Source of the DNA: Desulfatibacillum alkenivorans DSM 16219
GTDB lineage: Bacteria > Desulfobacterota > Desulfobacteria > Desulfobacterales > Desulfatibacillaceae
Reading direction: 5' to 3'
NCBI RefSeq assembly: GCF_900142135.1
Contig: NZ_FQZU01000025.1
Coordinates: forward strand, 27,170-91,169
Length of the DNA: 64,000 bases
Shown here: piece after piece, positions 34,360 to 43,516 of the stretch
How the letters are laid out: each line of letters starts with the position of its first letter
Position numbering within the stretch: the first letter of the stretch is position 1
Made by a program: the position numbers and the translations under genes
The notes under the pieces: model-generated
The model's input: the letters and a program-made list of their open reading frames with translations, nothing else
Told to the model about the DNA's origin: nothing
Databases searched by the model: none

Positions 34360-35538
34360 ATGGAGCATTCTTTTCACGTGGGAACCTATGATTTTCATCC
34401 CGAATCCAACATCAACTTCCAGCTTAACCGGCAGATTTCCCTGGGCGGCGGCCGCATGGAGGATATTCGGGCGGTCTCTCCCAAAATAAAAAACCTGGAC
34501 GACTGGAAGCGGGAGTTTTTGGCCCTGGCCCGTCTGGCGGAGCAGGAGGAGCGTTGGAAACATGCCGCCTCCTATTATCGGGGGGCGGAGTTTTTCATGA
34601 CGCCGGGCGATCCCGACAAGGAATGGGCTTACGACCAGGCCGCAGCGCTGTTTGAAAAAATCGTGGGGGCTGATTTGGACTCAGGAGCCTTGGTTGTGGA
34701 AGCGGCGCCATATGAAAAAAGCCGGCTGCCTGTTTTCAGGCTTCCGGCGCCGGAAAGGATGCAGTCCAAAGGGACGATCTTGCTTCATGGGGGATACGAT
34801 TCCAGCAAGGAGGAGCTGTATCCCAGCGCGGACTTCGTCCGCAAGCAGGGGTATGACGTTTACTTGTTCGAGGGTCCGGGCCAGGGAGAGGCTTTGGTGA
34901 AAAACGGGCTGAATATGACTCATGAATGGGAAAAGCCGGTGGGCGCCGTTTTGGATCATTACGGCCTGGAAGGCGTCGCCCTGGTGGGTGCGTCCTTGGG
35001 GGGATGCCTGGCGCCCCGTGCGGCTGCGTTTGAGCCGCGCATCAAACGGGTCGTCGCCTGGGGCGTGATGTACGATTTTTTCGAGGTGCTGACCTCGGTG
35101 CGCGGCAAGGCCATGGAAATCGGGATGAAAAGCCTCATTGCCTTGCGGGCGAAAAAGGCTTTGAACCGCATGGCGGCCCTGCGCATGGAGCGGGATCCCT
35201 TCGCCAAATGGGGCATTAATCACGGCATGTTCGTCATGGGCAAGCCCACGCCTTATGATTTTCTGCAATACGCCAGGAATTTCTCCATGAAAGGCGTTTC
35301 CGGCAAGGTTAAACAGGATTTCCTGCTTTTGGCCGGAACCAGGGATCATTTCATTCCTCTCGACCATTACCACCGGCAGGCCCGGGAGTTGACCAACGTG
35401 CGTTCTTTCACGGGCAGAATTTTCACCGAGGCCGAGCAGGCGGAAAACCATTGCCAGTGCGGAAACATTCCTTTGGTGTTCAATGTGATCAACGAATGGA
35501 TGAACGGTTTGGATCAAAGGGATGGAGATTTTTTTTGA
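34360..35538 (+). CDS. Alpha/beta hydrolase (FrsA-like esterase/acyl hydrolase)
   Basis: 392 residues. The ATG at 34360 is chosen for AAGGAGG at 34348-34354. An N-terminal helical cap (about 1-125) precedes the hydrolase core: ILLHGGYDSSKEE (oxyanion strand), the nucleophile elbow GASLGGCLAPRAA, acidic residue in LLAGTRDHFIP, and a candidate His in AENHCQCG. Ser-Asp-His are therefore all present. The natural substrate is unknown; a carboxyl or thio-ester is likely. The divergent TetR regulator is probably its repressor. The end abuts the stop of the leftward DUF2284 gene. Confidence 0.85.
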   Translation: MEHSFHVGTYDFHPESNINFQLNRQISLGGGRMEDIRAVSPKIKNLDDWKREFLALARLAEQEERWKHAASYYRGAEFFMTPGDPDKEWAYDQAAALFEKIVGADLDSGALVVEAAPYEKSRLPVFRLPAPERMQSKGTILLHGGYDSSKEELYPSADFVRKQGYDVYLFEGPGQGEALVKNGLNMTHEWEKPVGAVLDHYGLEGVALVGASLGGCLAPRAAAFEPRIKRVVAWGVMYDFFEVLTSVRGKAMEIGMKSLIALRAKKALNRMAALRMERDPFAKWGINHGMFVMGKPTPYDFLQYARNFSMKGVSGKVKQDFLLLAGTRDHFIPLDHYHRQARELTNVRSFTGRIFTEAEQAENHCQCGNIPLVFNVINEWMNGLDQRDGDFF

Positions 35539-36174
35539 TCACCCAACCATCACCAGGCCGTAGAGGTTGACCCGGTCGGGGACCAGGGGGACGTCCAGAT
35601 TGCGGGCCATGGCCTTGGCGTCGATGCCCACGGCGGCCAGAGTGGGCCTGGCCTTATAAGGGTGGATGCACCCTTTGGCCCGCACAAGGGCCTGGCAGCG
35701 GCTTTCCTTGTGGCACAACACGGACCGGCAGTTTCCCGCTCCAAAACCCGAGGCCATGTGGTATCCCCTGTTGAAGGCGTCCGACTCCAGGGCCGTAATG
35801 ATGGACGCCGCCTGCAGGCACGCCTGCCTGTAATAAACGTCTTCGATCCACCCCTGCCCCTGGTCCGGCATCCCCAAGGGGGCCAGGCAGCAAAAAAACA
35901 CGCCGTATCTGAAAGAGCGCAACGAGTCCCACAGGGAGTCCAGAGGCATTCTCACAGGCCAGTGTTCCGTCAGGTTGTCGGGATCTTCCAAGGCCTTGTC
36001 GACCCGCGCCAGGCTTTCGTCAAAAACCACGGCCCCGCCGGAGGTCAGGCGCGCCTCCCGGGCGCCGCGGTCCAGGGCCAGCTTCAACAGTTCTTCCATG
36101 TCCTGGGCTATTAAAGCCGGATCTTTGTGTTTGGGAGCCATGGAATAGTGGTGCGGATCGGTATTCGGGGGCAT
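35539..36174 (-). CDS. DUF2284 putative metal-binding protein
   Basis: 211 residues. The C-terminal part carries the DUF2284 pattern GFGAGNCRSVLCHKESRCQA...GCIHPYKARPTLAAVGID, with four Cys suited to bind a metal or Fe-S cluster. An extra CC pair (FFCCLAP) and a Cys in RQACLQ lie before it. No signal peptide or membrane span. GAGG precedes the ATG. Function unknown. It is convergent with the hydrolase, with no intergenic bases between the stops. Confidence 0.82.
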   Translation of the reverse strand: MPPNTDPHHYSMAPKHKDPALIAQDMEELLKLALDRGAREARLTSGGAVVFDESLARVDKALEDPDNLTEHWPVRMPLDSLWDSLRSFRYGVFFCCLAPLGMPDQGQGWIEDVYYRQACLQAASIITALESDAFNRGYHMASGFGAGNCRSVLCHKESRCQALVRAKGCIHPYKARPTLAAVGIDAKAMARNLDVPLVPDRVNLYGLVMVG

Positions 36175-36360
36175 GTGCGCCTCAACTTGTTAAGGTTTGG
36201 ATACGCTTGCGGCGGGAGCGCCGCCTATGAGACCGAAAAAACACCGCTGTTACGAAAGGTGGATGCTAATATACCACAGGGCTCCTGTTATTTGCAAATC
36301 AAATAGGAGCCGGGGGAAGGATAGAGGGGCGAAATTTTATCGGGCGTACAAATTTTTTCC

Positions 36361-36404
36361 TTGACTCAGGGTCCCTTTCCCTGTACATGTGAATATAAAT
36401 TCAC
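36361..36404 (+). promoter_or_regulatory. Promoter with a TetR-type palindromic operator
   Basis: TTGACT (36361-36366) fits a -35 box, and AT-rich bases follow at the right distance. Immediately downstream, GTGAAT-ATAA-ATTCAC (36389-36404) is a perfect 6-bp-arm palindrome ending 17 bases before the TetR start. It suggests autoregulation of the operon. Confidence 0.5.
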
Positions 36405-36420
36405 TAAATGGAGCCCAAGC

Positions 36421-37017
36421 ATGGCCACCCCCCGCCTAAAAACCGAAGAACGAAAAAAACAAATCGTCCAGGCCGCCCTCACCCTGGTCTCCACCCGCGG
36501 CGTGGCGGCCATGACCATGGAGCGCACCGCCCGGCTGGTGGGAGTCTCCCCGTCGGCCCTGTACCGGCACTTTAAAAACAAGGCGGAAATGCTGGATGCG
36601 GTCCTGGATCTTCTGGACATCCAGTTCGCCAATGAAATCCAGGAGGCCCTGGACAACGGCGGGGACGCCCTGGACGCCCTCCGGTACTTCCTCATGCAGC
36701 GGGTGCGGTTCATCATGGAGCACCGCAGCATCCCCAGGCTTTTGTATTCCGAGGAGATCCTCTACAAATACCCGGAGCTGCAAAAAAAGGTCAACGGCAT
36801 ATTCAAAAACCACATTCTGAGGCTCCAGGACGTGGTCCGGCAGGGCCAAAACCAGGGGCTTATCAGAACGGACGTCACCCCGGTGGAGACGGCGGTCATG
36901 TTCATCGGCCTGTTCAAGCCCGTGGACGAGATTTACGACATCATCGGCGGCCGCTTCGACCTGGTGGCTCACATCCACAAGGTCTGGAACATCTTTGTGG
37001 AGGCCATTTCCCCTTGA
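36421..37017 (+). CDS. TetR/AcrR family transcriptional regulator
   Basis: 198 residues from the ATG at 36421 (GGAG upstream); the open frame reaches 36361, but that crosses the promoter. The helix-turn-helix region is TLVSTRGVAAMTMERTARLVGVSPSALYRHFKNK (about 20-53, split here only for location). The ligand domain has the QxxxLRxxV-type second half seen in regulators beside export systems. It is the first gene of an operon with the MMPL transporter 41 bases downstream and is probably its repressor. Confidence 0.9.
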   Translation: MATPRLKTEERKKQIVQAALTLVSTRGVAAMTMERTARLVGVSPSALYRHFKNKAEMLDAVLDLLDIQFANEIQEALDNGGDALDALRYFLMQRVRFIMEHRSIPRLLYSEEILYKYPELQKKVNGIFKNHILRLQDVVRQGQNQGLIRTDVTPVETAVMFIGLFKPVDEIYDIIGGRFDLVAHIHKVWNIFVEAISP

Positions 37018-37057
37018 CCGCAAAGATGTGATTACCCATTCACATAAGGACGGCGCT

Positions 37058-39502
37058 ATGAAAGCATGGCGGGACAACATCGAAGCCTGGTTCGAAAAAA
37101 CCGGGCGCCTCATCTGCAAACATCCTTTCATCACAGTCTTTTTCTTCGCCTGCCTGTCGGGCTTTCTCCTTTTTCAACTTCCCAAAACAACCATAGACAC
37201 CTCCCCCACCGGCATGCTCCATAAAAACGACCCGGCCATGGTCCGCTACAACGAGTTCCGGGACCAGTTCGGTAGGGACGAGATGATCCTCGTTGCCGTG
37301 GGTCCTGTGGACGTGTTTTCCCGGCCGGTTCTGGAAAAAATCCAGGCCCTTCAGCAGGACCTGGAGGAAAACGTCCCCTATCTGGAGGAGGTGACCAGCG
37401 TTTTGAACGCCCGGTCCACCCGGGGCGAAGGGGACGAATTGATTGTGGAGGACCTGTTCGAGGAATGGCCCCAAACCGCCCGGGAGATGGAATCGCTCAA
37501 GCAGCGGGCTCTTTCCACGCCCATCTACCGCAACATGCTGATCAATGAAGACGCGACCTACACCGCGATTTCCATTGAAACCAGCGCTTACAAGCCCATG
37601 GCCGGCGCCAGTTTCGACGCTTTTTCCGACAGCCTTAACGCCCCGTCCGTCAAACCGGAATACTTGTCCGACGCTGAAAACTCCGAAATCGTCCGGGCGG
37701 TCCGGGCCGTGGTTGCAAGGCATTCCAGCCCGGAATTTCCATTATATACGGCGGGATCTCCGGTCCTCACCGAGGACTTGCGGGATTATATGCTCCGGGA
37801 CATCGCCCGATTTTCCGCAGCCGCCATCCTATTGATATCCCTGCTGCTCATGGTTGCGTTCCGAACCTGGGCCGGGGTGGTCTGGCCGCTTACCACGGTC
37901 ATCCTGTCATTGGCCTGCACCCTTGGGCTCATGGCCATGTTCGGGGTTCCCTTAAAACTGCCCACGCAAATCCTGCCCTCTTTCATCCTGGCGGTGGGCG
38001 TGGGGGATTCCGTACATATCCTGGCCATTTATTACCGGAACATACGGATAGGCCTGGAGCGAAACGAGGCCGTCGCCAAAGCTCTTGGCCATTCGGGCCT
38101 GGCCGTGCTGCTGACCAGCTTGACTACGGCGGGCGGACTGCTGTCCTTTTCCCGGACGGAAATCGCCCCCATTGCGGACTTGGGATTATTCTCCGCCGCC
38201 GGGGTAGTGCTGGCCCTGGTGTTCAGCCTGTTTCTCATGCCAGCCTTGATCGCCATTTTTCCGTCCGGAGAGCAAAGGCATACCAATAACGGCGCCTCCA
38301 GGCTGGACGGCTTTTTGTCGGCCATTGGCGACTTTGCGGTGGGCAGGCCCAAGGCCATCCTGACGGTCACTGCCATCATCATGGCGGCTTCAGCTTATGG
38401 TATAACCATGCTGCATTTTTCCCACCACACCCTGGCCTGGTTTCCCAAAGACTCGGATTTGGTGGTTTCCACCCAAACCATTGACCATGAAATGGGCGGA
38501 ACCCTGACCATGGAAGTCATCGTGGATTCGGGCGAGGAAAACGGGTTTTACGAACCGGAGCGGCTGAACGCCCTATCCATTATGGCGGACAAAATAGAGC
38601 CTTTCACCTCGGAAATCGTGTTTGTGGGGCAAACCCGCAGCCCGGCGGACATTCTCAAGGAAATCAACCAAGCCTTGCATGAAAACAAGCCGGAGTACTA
38701 CAGCATCCCCCAGGACAGGGAACTGGCCGCCCAGGAGTTTCTGCTTTTCGAGAATTCCGGGTCCGACGACCTGCAAAAGGTGGTGGACACGGATTTTTCC
38801 AAAGCCCGGTTCACCATCAAGGTTCCCAGCGTGGACATGGTCTATTACCACGACTTTGTGAACGCAATCAGCGCCTGGTTCAAAGAGGCCTTCCCAAATG
38901 ACAAGGTTACGGTCACAGGGCTCATGAAGCTCTTGTATTCCACCTTTTACGCGGTCATGCACACCATGGCCGAAAGCTACATCATCGCCATTCTGGTCAT
39001 CACCGTACTCATGATATTGATGATCGGAAACCTTCGTCTGGGGCTTATCTCCATGATTCCCAACATCGCCCCCATTGTGGTGTGCCTGGGCGTTATGGGC
39101 GCTTTGGACCTGACCTTGAACGCCTTCACCATTTTGATCGGATCCGTGGCTCTGGGTCTGGCCGTGGACGACACCATCCATTTCATGCATAATTTCAGGC
39201 GTTATTACGGCCAATATCATGACGCCGAAAGGGCGGTGCACGAAACCATGCAGACCACGGGCCGGGCCATGCTTTTCACCACCATAGCCCTGACTTCCGG
39301 GTTCATCGTGTTTCTCATGGCTTCCATGAAAAACCTCATGACATACGGCTCCCTGGCCGCCCTGACCATCAGCCTGGCCCTGCTGGCGGACTTTCTGGTG
39401 GTTCCCGCCCTCTTGGCCCTGGTCTTCAGGGACAAACGGGCTTCCGCCGGCTCCGGGGTTTCGGCCGGCCCAAAATACAAGGAGGCTGCTCAGCACGGTT
39501 GA
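37058..39502 (+). CDS. RND/MMPL-family transporter
   Basis: 814 residues; ATG at 37058 with AAGGA upstream. The layout is that of MMPL proteins: one N-terminal span (about 22-40), a ~200-residue periplasmic loop, five or six spans (about 240-400), one more near 440, a second loop (about 465-630), and six spans to the end. Intramembrane GVGDSVH and VDDTIHF segments occupy the proton-relay position in the two halves. It probably moves lipids or other hydrophobic molecules across the inner membrane, together with the LolA-like and DUF1302 proteins downstream. Confidence 0.9.
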   Translation: MKAWRDNIEAWFEKTGRLICKHPFITVFFFACLSGFLLFQLPKTTIDTSPTGMLHKNDPAMVRYNEFRDQFGRDEMILVAVGPVDVFSRPVLEKIQALQQDLEENVPYLEEVTSVLNARSTRGEGDELIVEDLFEEWPQTAREMESLKQRALSTPIYRNMLINEDATYTAISIETSAYKPMAGASFDAFSDSLNAPSVKPEYLSDAENSEIVRAVRAVVARHSSPEFPLYTAGSPVLTEDLRDYMLRDIARFSAAAILLISLLLMVAFRTWAGVVWPLTTVILSLACTLGLMAMFGVPLKLPTQILPSFILAVGVGDSVHILAIYYRNIRIGLERNEAVAKALGHSGLAVLLTSLTTAGGLLSFSRTEIAPIADLGLFSAAGVVLALVFSLFLMPALIAIFPSGEQRHTNNGASRLDGFLSAIGDFAVGRPKAILTVTAIIMAASAYGITMLHFSHHTLAWFPKDSDLVVSTQTIDHEMGGTLTMEVIVDSGEENGFYEPERLNALSIMADKIEPFTSEIVFVGQTRSPADILKEINQALHENKPEYYSIPQDRELAAQEFLLFENSGSDDLQKVVDTDFSKARFTIKVPSVDMVYYHDFVNAISAWFKEAFPNDKVTVTGLMKLLYSTFYAVMHTMAESYIIAILVITVLMILMIGNLRLGLISMIPNIAPIVVCLGVMGALDLTLNAFTILIGSVALGLAVDDTIHFMHNFRRYYGQYHDAERAVHETMQTTGRAMLFTTIALTSGFIVFLMASMKNLMTYGSLAALTISLALLADFLVVPALLALVFRDKRASAGSGVSAGPKYKEAAQHG

Positions 39503-39580
39503 AAGAACCGATAGGACTTGCTAAACCAAAAAACAATAGGCTTTAATGCAATTCAGACCCGAATATTCAAGGAGTTAATC

Positions 39581-40387
39581 ATGAGATCCATCACGACTTT
39601 GTTGTTTTTCGTACTCGCCGCTCTATTCCTGGCCGCTCCTTTCGCTCACGCAGACGACGCCGAGGCCCGGCAAATCATGCAAAAGGTCAACGACCGGGAC
39701 GACGGAGACAACGCCGTCTCCGAAGAGGAAATGATCCTCATCGACAAACGGGGCAAGCAACGCATTCGCAAAATCAAGAGTTTCCGCAAGGATTTTGGGG
39801 AGGACACCCACAGCATCCTGTTTTTTGAAGAGCCGGCGGACGTTCGCGACACCTCCTTCTTGACCTTCGATTACGACGATGAATCCAAGGACGACGACCA
39901 ATGGCTGTACCTGCCCGCCCTGAAAAAGGTCAAACGCATCGCCAGTTCGGACAAGGACGGCGCCTTCATGGGTTCGGACTTCACCTACGGCGACATGACC
40001 GAGCGGGCATTATCCAAGTTCTCCTATGAAATGGTCCGGGAAGAGGATGTGGACGGCCATAAATGCTGGGTCATCCAGTCCACGCCCATCAACGACGACG
40101 TGGTGGACGAGTACGGCTACCTCAAGTCCCGGGCTTTTGTGAGGCAGGATAATTACGTGGTGGTCCGCGCCCAGTTTCAATGGGCCAAGGGCAACAAGTT
40201 CAAGGAAATGCGGGTGGAAAAGCTGGAGCAGATCGACGGAATCTGGACGGCCCTGGAAATGACCATGAAAACCATGAAAAATCGGGAAATCGTCCATCAG
40301 ACCCTTTTAAGAACCACCAGCATCCAATACAATCAGCCCATGGATGAAACCATGTTTACCACTCGCCGCATGGAAACCGGACTGTAA
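39581..40387 (+). CDS. LolA-like outer-membrane lipoprotein-sorting family protein
   Basis: 268 residues; ATG at 39581 with AAGGAG seven bases upstream. A signal peptide ends at AHADD. The mature part has the LolA-like fold family pattern: QIMQKVNDRDDG near the start, RKIKSFRKDFGEDTHSILFFEEP, and WLYLPALKKVKRI followed by GSDFTYGDM. Proteins of this group are periplasmic and occur beside MMPL transporters; a hydrophobic carrier role is inferred. It lies 78 bases after the MMPL gene and 33 bases before the DUF1302 gene. Confidence 0.88.
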   Translation: MRSITTLLFFVLAALFLAAPFAHADDAEARQIMQKVNDRDDGDNAVSEEEMILIDKRGKQRIRKIKSFRKDFGEDTHSILFFEEPADVRDTSFLTFDYDDESKDDDQWLYLPALKKVKRIASSDKDGAFMGSDFTYGDMTERALSKFSYEMVREEDVDGHKCWVIQSTPINDDVVDEYGYLKSRAFVRQDNYVVVRAQFQWAKGNKFKEMRVEKLEQIDGIWTALEMTMKTMKNREIVHQTLLRTTSIQYNQPMDETMFTTRRMETGL

Positions 40388-40420
40388 TTCTTATCATCTT
40401 TGCCAGGAGGGGGCGCGCAA

Positions 40421-41866
40421 GTGATTAATTTATCGATCAAAACGCTGATAGCAGTGTTGATATTGGTTTTCGGCCTTTTGGCGGCCCCGCCTATTTGGGC
40501 GGATGATTTTGATCAGGCCATGGACGCTTTTGAAGAGGCGGACGAGGAAATTGTGGTGGACGAGGAAGCCATTCCCGAGTCTCCGTCCCGGTTCCGGATT
40601 TCAGGATACGGCAAGCTGTCCTCCGTCTTCACCTACGATCAGCCCGCCCCGCCGCCGTGCAAGACCGACTACCGGGGCCTGTATCGCCTGCGGCCGGAAC
40701 TGGACGCCAAGCTGGACGTGGATATTTTTGAAACCTGGAAAGCCCGGGCGGGCGGCAGGTTCTGGTACGACTTCGCGTACGACATCAAGGGCCGGGAGGA
40801 TTTCACTGAGGAAACTCTGGACGAAATGGAGTCCGAAGCCGAACTCTGGGAGGCGTATCTGGAAGGCCGTTTGTTCAAAGGCCTTGACCTGCGCCTGGGC
40901 CGCCAGATTGTGGTGTGGGGAACCTCGGAGAATATCCGGGTGACCGACGTGATCAATCCCCTGGATCTCCGTGAAATGGGCATGGTGGACATCGAAGGCC
41001 TGCGCCTTCCCACGGCCATGGCCAGGGCGGATTACACCTTCGGGTATTGGACCATCACGGGCCTGATCATCCCGGAAATCCGCCCAGCTCAGCAGCCGCC
41101 GTACGGCGGCATGTATTACCCCTCGCGGTATAAACTGCCGGATGACCATCCGCCTGTGGACTCCATAGACAATATGGAATACGGCGCCCGCATCTCAGGG
41201 CATCTTCCCGGCTGGGACGTTTCCCTGTACTTCGCCGACGTGTATATGGACCTGCCCTATCTCAGGGAAACCGTGGAATTCAAACTCATCCGGCCGCCCA
41301 TATTCATTCCGCCGGCCACCATTCTGCCGCCCGTGATCCAATACCCCCAATATGAATATCATTACGTGCGGGTTCAAATGTACGGCGCTTCCACGGCCAT
41401 CGCCCTAGGCAACTGGCTGATTAAGGCCGAAGCCGCCTATTTTACCGGCCTCAATTATTATAACGAGCCCAACGAAGACCGGGACCGCTTTGACGGCCTG
41501 ATCGGCCTGGAGTATTCGGGATTCACCGACACAACCATCAGCCTGGACGCGGCGGTTCGGTACGTCCCCAGCCACGAAGATATATTGGAAAACGCGCCGG
41601 ACAACACACCCCAAAGCCAGCCTGAGGCGGCCCTGCGGATTCAAAGGGATTTTCGGCACGACACCTTTCATGTCACCCTTTTGGCAACAGCCATGGGGCA
41701 CGACGCCGGGGACGGCTGGTTTGTCCGCGGCGAATCCGCTTACGATTGGACGGACAACCTGACCTTCACTCTGGGGGTGGTCGGGTACGGCGCGGACGAC
41801 GACGGATACTACGCCTATGCAAAGGACAACGATTGCGTGTTCTTTGACATCAAGTACAGTTTTTAG
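40421..41866 (+). CDS. DUF1302-type outer-membrane protein
   Basis: 481 residues from a GTG at 40421, with AGGAGG ten bases upstream. A signal peptide (LIAVLILVFGLLAAPPIWA) precedes an acidic stretch, then many amphipathic beta strands ending in FDIKYSF, a terminal Phe typical of outer-membrane barrels. LRLGRQIVVWGTSENIRVTD matches the conserved DUF1302 segment. Function is unknown. Its position as the outer-membrane member of MMPL - LolA-like - DUF1302 suggests a trans-envelope path. Confidence 0.87.
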   Translation: MINLSIKTLIAVLILVFGLLAAPPIWADDFDQAMDAFEEADEEIVVDEEAIPESPSRFRISGYGKLSSVFTYDQPAPPPCKTDYRGLYRLRPELDAKLDVDIFETWKARAGGRFWYDFAYDIKGREDFTEETLDEMESEAELWEAYLEGRLFKGLDLRLGRQIVVWGTSENIRVTDVINPLDLREMGMVDIEGLRLPTAMARADYTFGYWTITGLIIPEIRPAQQPPYGGMYYPSRYKLPDDHPPVDSIDNMEYGARISGHLPGWDVSLYFADVYMDLPYLRETVEFKLIRPPIFIPPATILPPVIQYPQYEYHYVRVQMYGASTAIALGNWLIKAEAAYFTGLNYYNEPNEDRDRFDGLIGLEYSGFTDTTISLDAAVRYVPSHEDILENAPDNTPQSQPEAALRIQRDFRHDTFHVTLLATAMGHDAGDGWFVRGESAYDWTDNLTFTLGVVGYGADDDGYYAYAKDNDCVFFDIKYSF

Positions 41867-41927
41867 CTACAGTAATCCTGCAATGGCTTTTTTGGCATGA
41901 CTACAAGGAGGACTGTGCTAAAACATT

Positions 41928-42632
41928 ATGGACGATTACAAACAAATAGTGGACGCCATCGCCCTATCCATGGGCGCGGCCTGGGCCAGCGGCGTCAACC
42001 TGTACGCCGCTATCCTGGTCCTGGGCCTTTTAAGCATCACCGGCAACATCGCCCTGCCCGAAACCCTCCATGTGCTTAACGAGCCTGTCGTGCTTTTCGC
42101 CGCAGGCTTCATGTTCATGGTGGAATTCTTCGCCGATAAAACCCCGGGCGTGGACACGGGCTGGGACGCCATCCACACCTTCATCCGCATTCCCGCAGGC
42201 GCGGCTTTGGCCGCGGGCGCCGTGGGAGATGTGAATCCCGCTGTCATGGTGGCCGCCGGAATCGTGGGAGGCGGGGTGGCCGCAGCCACACACGCAACCA
42301 AGGCCGGATCCCGGGTGCTGATCAACACATCCCCCGAACCTTTCACAAACTGGGCCGCCTCCATAGGCGAGGACATGGCGGTTGTCGCCGGCCTGTGGGC
42401 CGCCCTGCACTACCCTCTTGTCTTTATCTGCCTGCTGATCATCTTTCTTTTAATGCTGGTCTGGCTGCTGCCCAAGCTGTGGCGCGGGATCAAAAAGGTC
42501 TTCGGCTTTTTAAAGCGCCTTGTCACCGGCAAAAAGCAGGAGGATGACCCCAAGCAGCCCCAGGATGCAAAGGCTGATGACGCCTCCGCCGAAATCGGCC
42601 TGACGCCCGTGGAAAACGAAAAATCAGTCTAA
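41928..42632 (+). CDS. DUF4126 membrane protein
   Basis: 234 residues. The N-terminal GAAWASGVNLYAAILVLGLL, the FMVEFFADKTPGVDTGWDAIHTFIRIPAGA region (two adjoining motifs, about 60-89) and THATKAGSRVLINTSPEP are the DUF4126 hallmarks. Four or five membrane spans, then a charged 45-residue cytoplasmic tail. AAGGAGG lies 15 bases before the ATG. It follows the DUF1302 gene by 61 bases and is probably the last gene of that operon. Function unknown. Confidence 0.86.
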   Translation: MDDYKQIVDAIALSMGAAWASGVNLYAAILVLGLLSITGNIALPETLHVLNEPVVLFAAGFMFMVEFFADKTPGVDTGWDAIHTFIRIPAGAALAAGAVGDVNPAVMVAAGIVGGGVAAATHATKAGSRVLINTSPEPFTNWAASIGEDMAVVAGLWAALHYPLVFICLLIIFLLMLVWLLPKLWRGIKKVFGFLKRLVTGKKQEDDPKQPQDAKADDASAEIGLTPVENEKSV

Positions 42633-42657
42633 AGGCATTTTGGATGCAGACTGATTT
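42621..42657 (+). terminator. Hairpin at the end of the envelope operon
   Basis: AAATCAGTCT (42621-42630) and AGACTGATTT (42648-42657) form a 10-bp stem overlapping the DUF4126 stop codon. The following T content is low (ATTCAACTAATTTTG), so termination is only likely. Confidence 0.4.
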
Positions 42658-42937
42658 ATTCAACTAATTTTGTTGGGTTTCACAGGCTCTACTCAAACTA
42701 CGATTTATCAATAAAGATAGTAGGTTGGGTTACGAAGTCCGGTTATTTACATCAAACGGGCGAAAGCGTTCGCGGACTTCAAACCCAACAATAATATTTC
42801 CAAGAGGGAATATCCAATCCGATGTCATGAAAGATGGATTTTGAGGGACACGATACTAATCTCAAACACACGATAGGTAACTTTGCCCGCTTTTTAGAGA
42901 TAAGTTCATGTCCCCAAACTCTGTTATAGGAGAAGCA
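42633..42937. other. Intergenic region dominated by a repeat
   Basis: 305 bases between the DUF4126 and methyltransferase genes. A hairpin occupies the first 25 bases and a full GTTGGGTTT-family repeat spans 42670-42791. The remaining 145 bases should carry the methyltransferase promoter; no confident site was read. Confidence 0.5.
42670..42791 (+). repeat. GTTGGGTTT-family interspersed repeat, full copy
   Basis: 122 bases bounded by exact inverted ends TTGTTGGGTTT (42670-42680) and AAACCCAACAA (42781-42791). Inside are GTAGGTTGGGTTACGAAGTCCGG and a complementary CGCGGACTTC. The whole unit can fold on itself. No open frame, so it is not a transposon by itself. Confidence 0.75.
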
Positions 42938-43516
42938 ATGACCGAAAAAAAATTCGACCCTAAAAAGCTGAAAAAATTGAACAATCCCGAAAGGTTGAAG
43001 GATATCCCCCCTGAATACATTCAAAGCAAACTCAACCTGGAAAATCCCAAGGTTTTGGTGGAGATCGGGGCGGGGACGGCCTTTTTTTCCAAGGCCTTCC
43101 AGGAATTGTATCCAGGCTCCGTGATCTACGCCTGCGATCTGTCCCAAATCATGCTCGACTGGATCAAAGAAAATATCACGCCCGAAAATCCGGACGTTAT
43201 CCCCGTGAAGACCGAGGAATCCGCCCTGCCCCTTGACGACGGCCTGGCCGACCTGGTTTTTACCATCAATCTGCATCATGAGTTGGAAGATCATCTGGCC
43301 GTGCTCAAGGAAGCCTACAGGCTGCTTAAGCCGGGGGGAATGTTCTTTGTTGCGGACTGGCTGAAAAAGGAGATGGACGAAGGCCCTCCCCAGAATATCC
43401 GCTTTCTTTCCAGCGAAGCGGCGGATCAGTTAACGCAGGCAGGCTTTGAGAACGTTCGGGCTTATGACGAGGGCATGCCCAAGCATTTTTTGGTTATGGG
43501 AAAAAAGCCGGCATAG
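42938..43516 (+). CDS. Class I SAM-dependent methyltransferase
   Basis: 192 residues from the ATG at 42938 (GGAG upstream). Motif I is VLVEIGAGTAFFSKAF (about 39-54), motif II acidic residue in YACDLS, motif IV region DLVFTINLHHELEDH, and post-motif LLKPGGMFFVADW. This is the Methyltransf_11/UbiE-like type, with a Lys-rich N-terminus. The substrate cannot be told from sequence. It stands alone between a repeat and the flavocytochrome promoter region. Confidence 0.85.
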   Translation: MTEKKFDPKKLKKLNNPERLKDIPPEYIQSKLNLENPKVLVEIGAGTAFFSKAFQELYPGSVIYACDLSQIMLDWIKENITPENPDVIPVKTEESALPLDDGLADLVFTINLHHELEDHLAVLKEAYRLLKPGGMFFVADWLKKEMDEGPPQNIRFLSSEAADQLTQAGFENVRAYDEGMPKHFLVMGKKPA

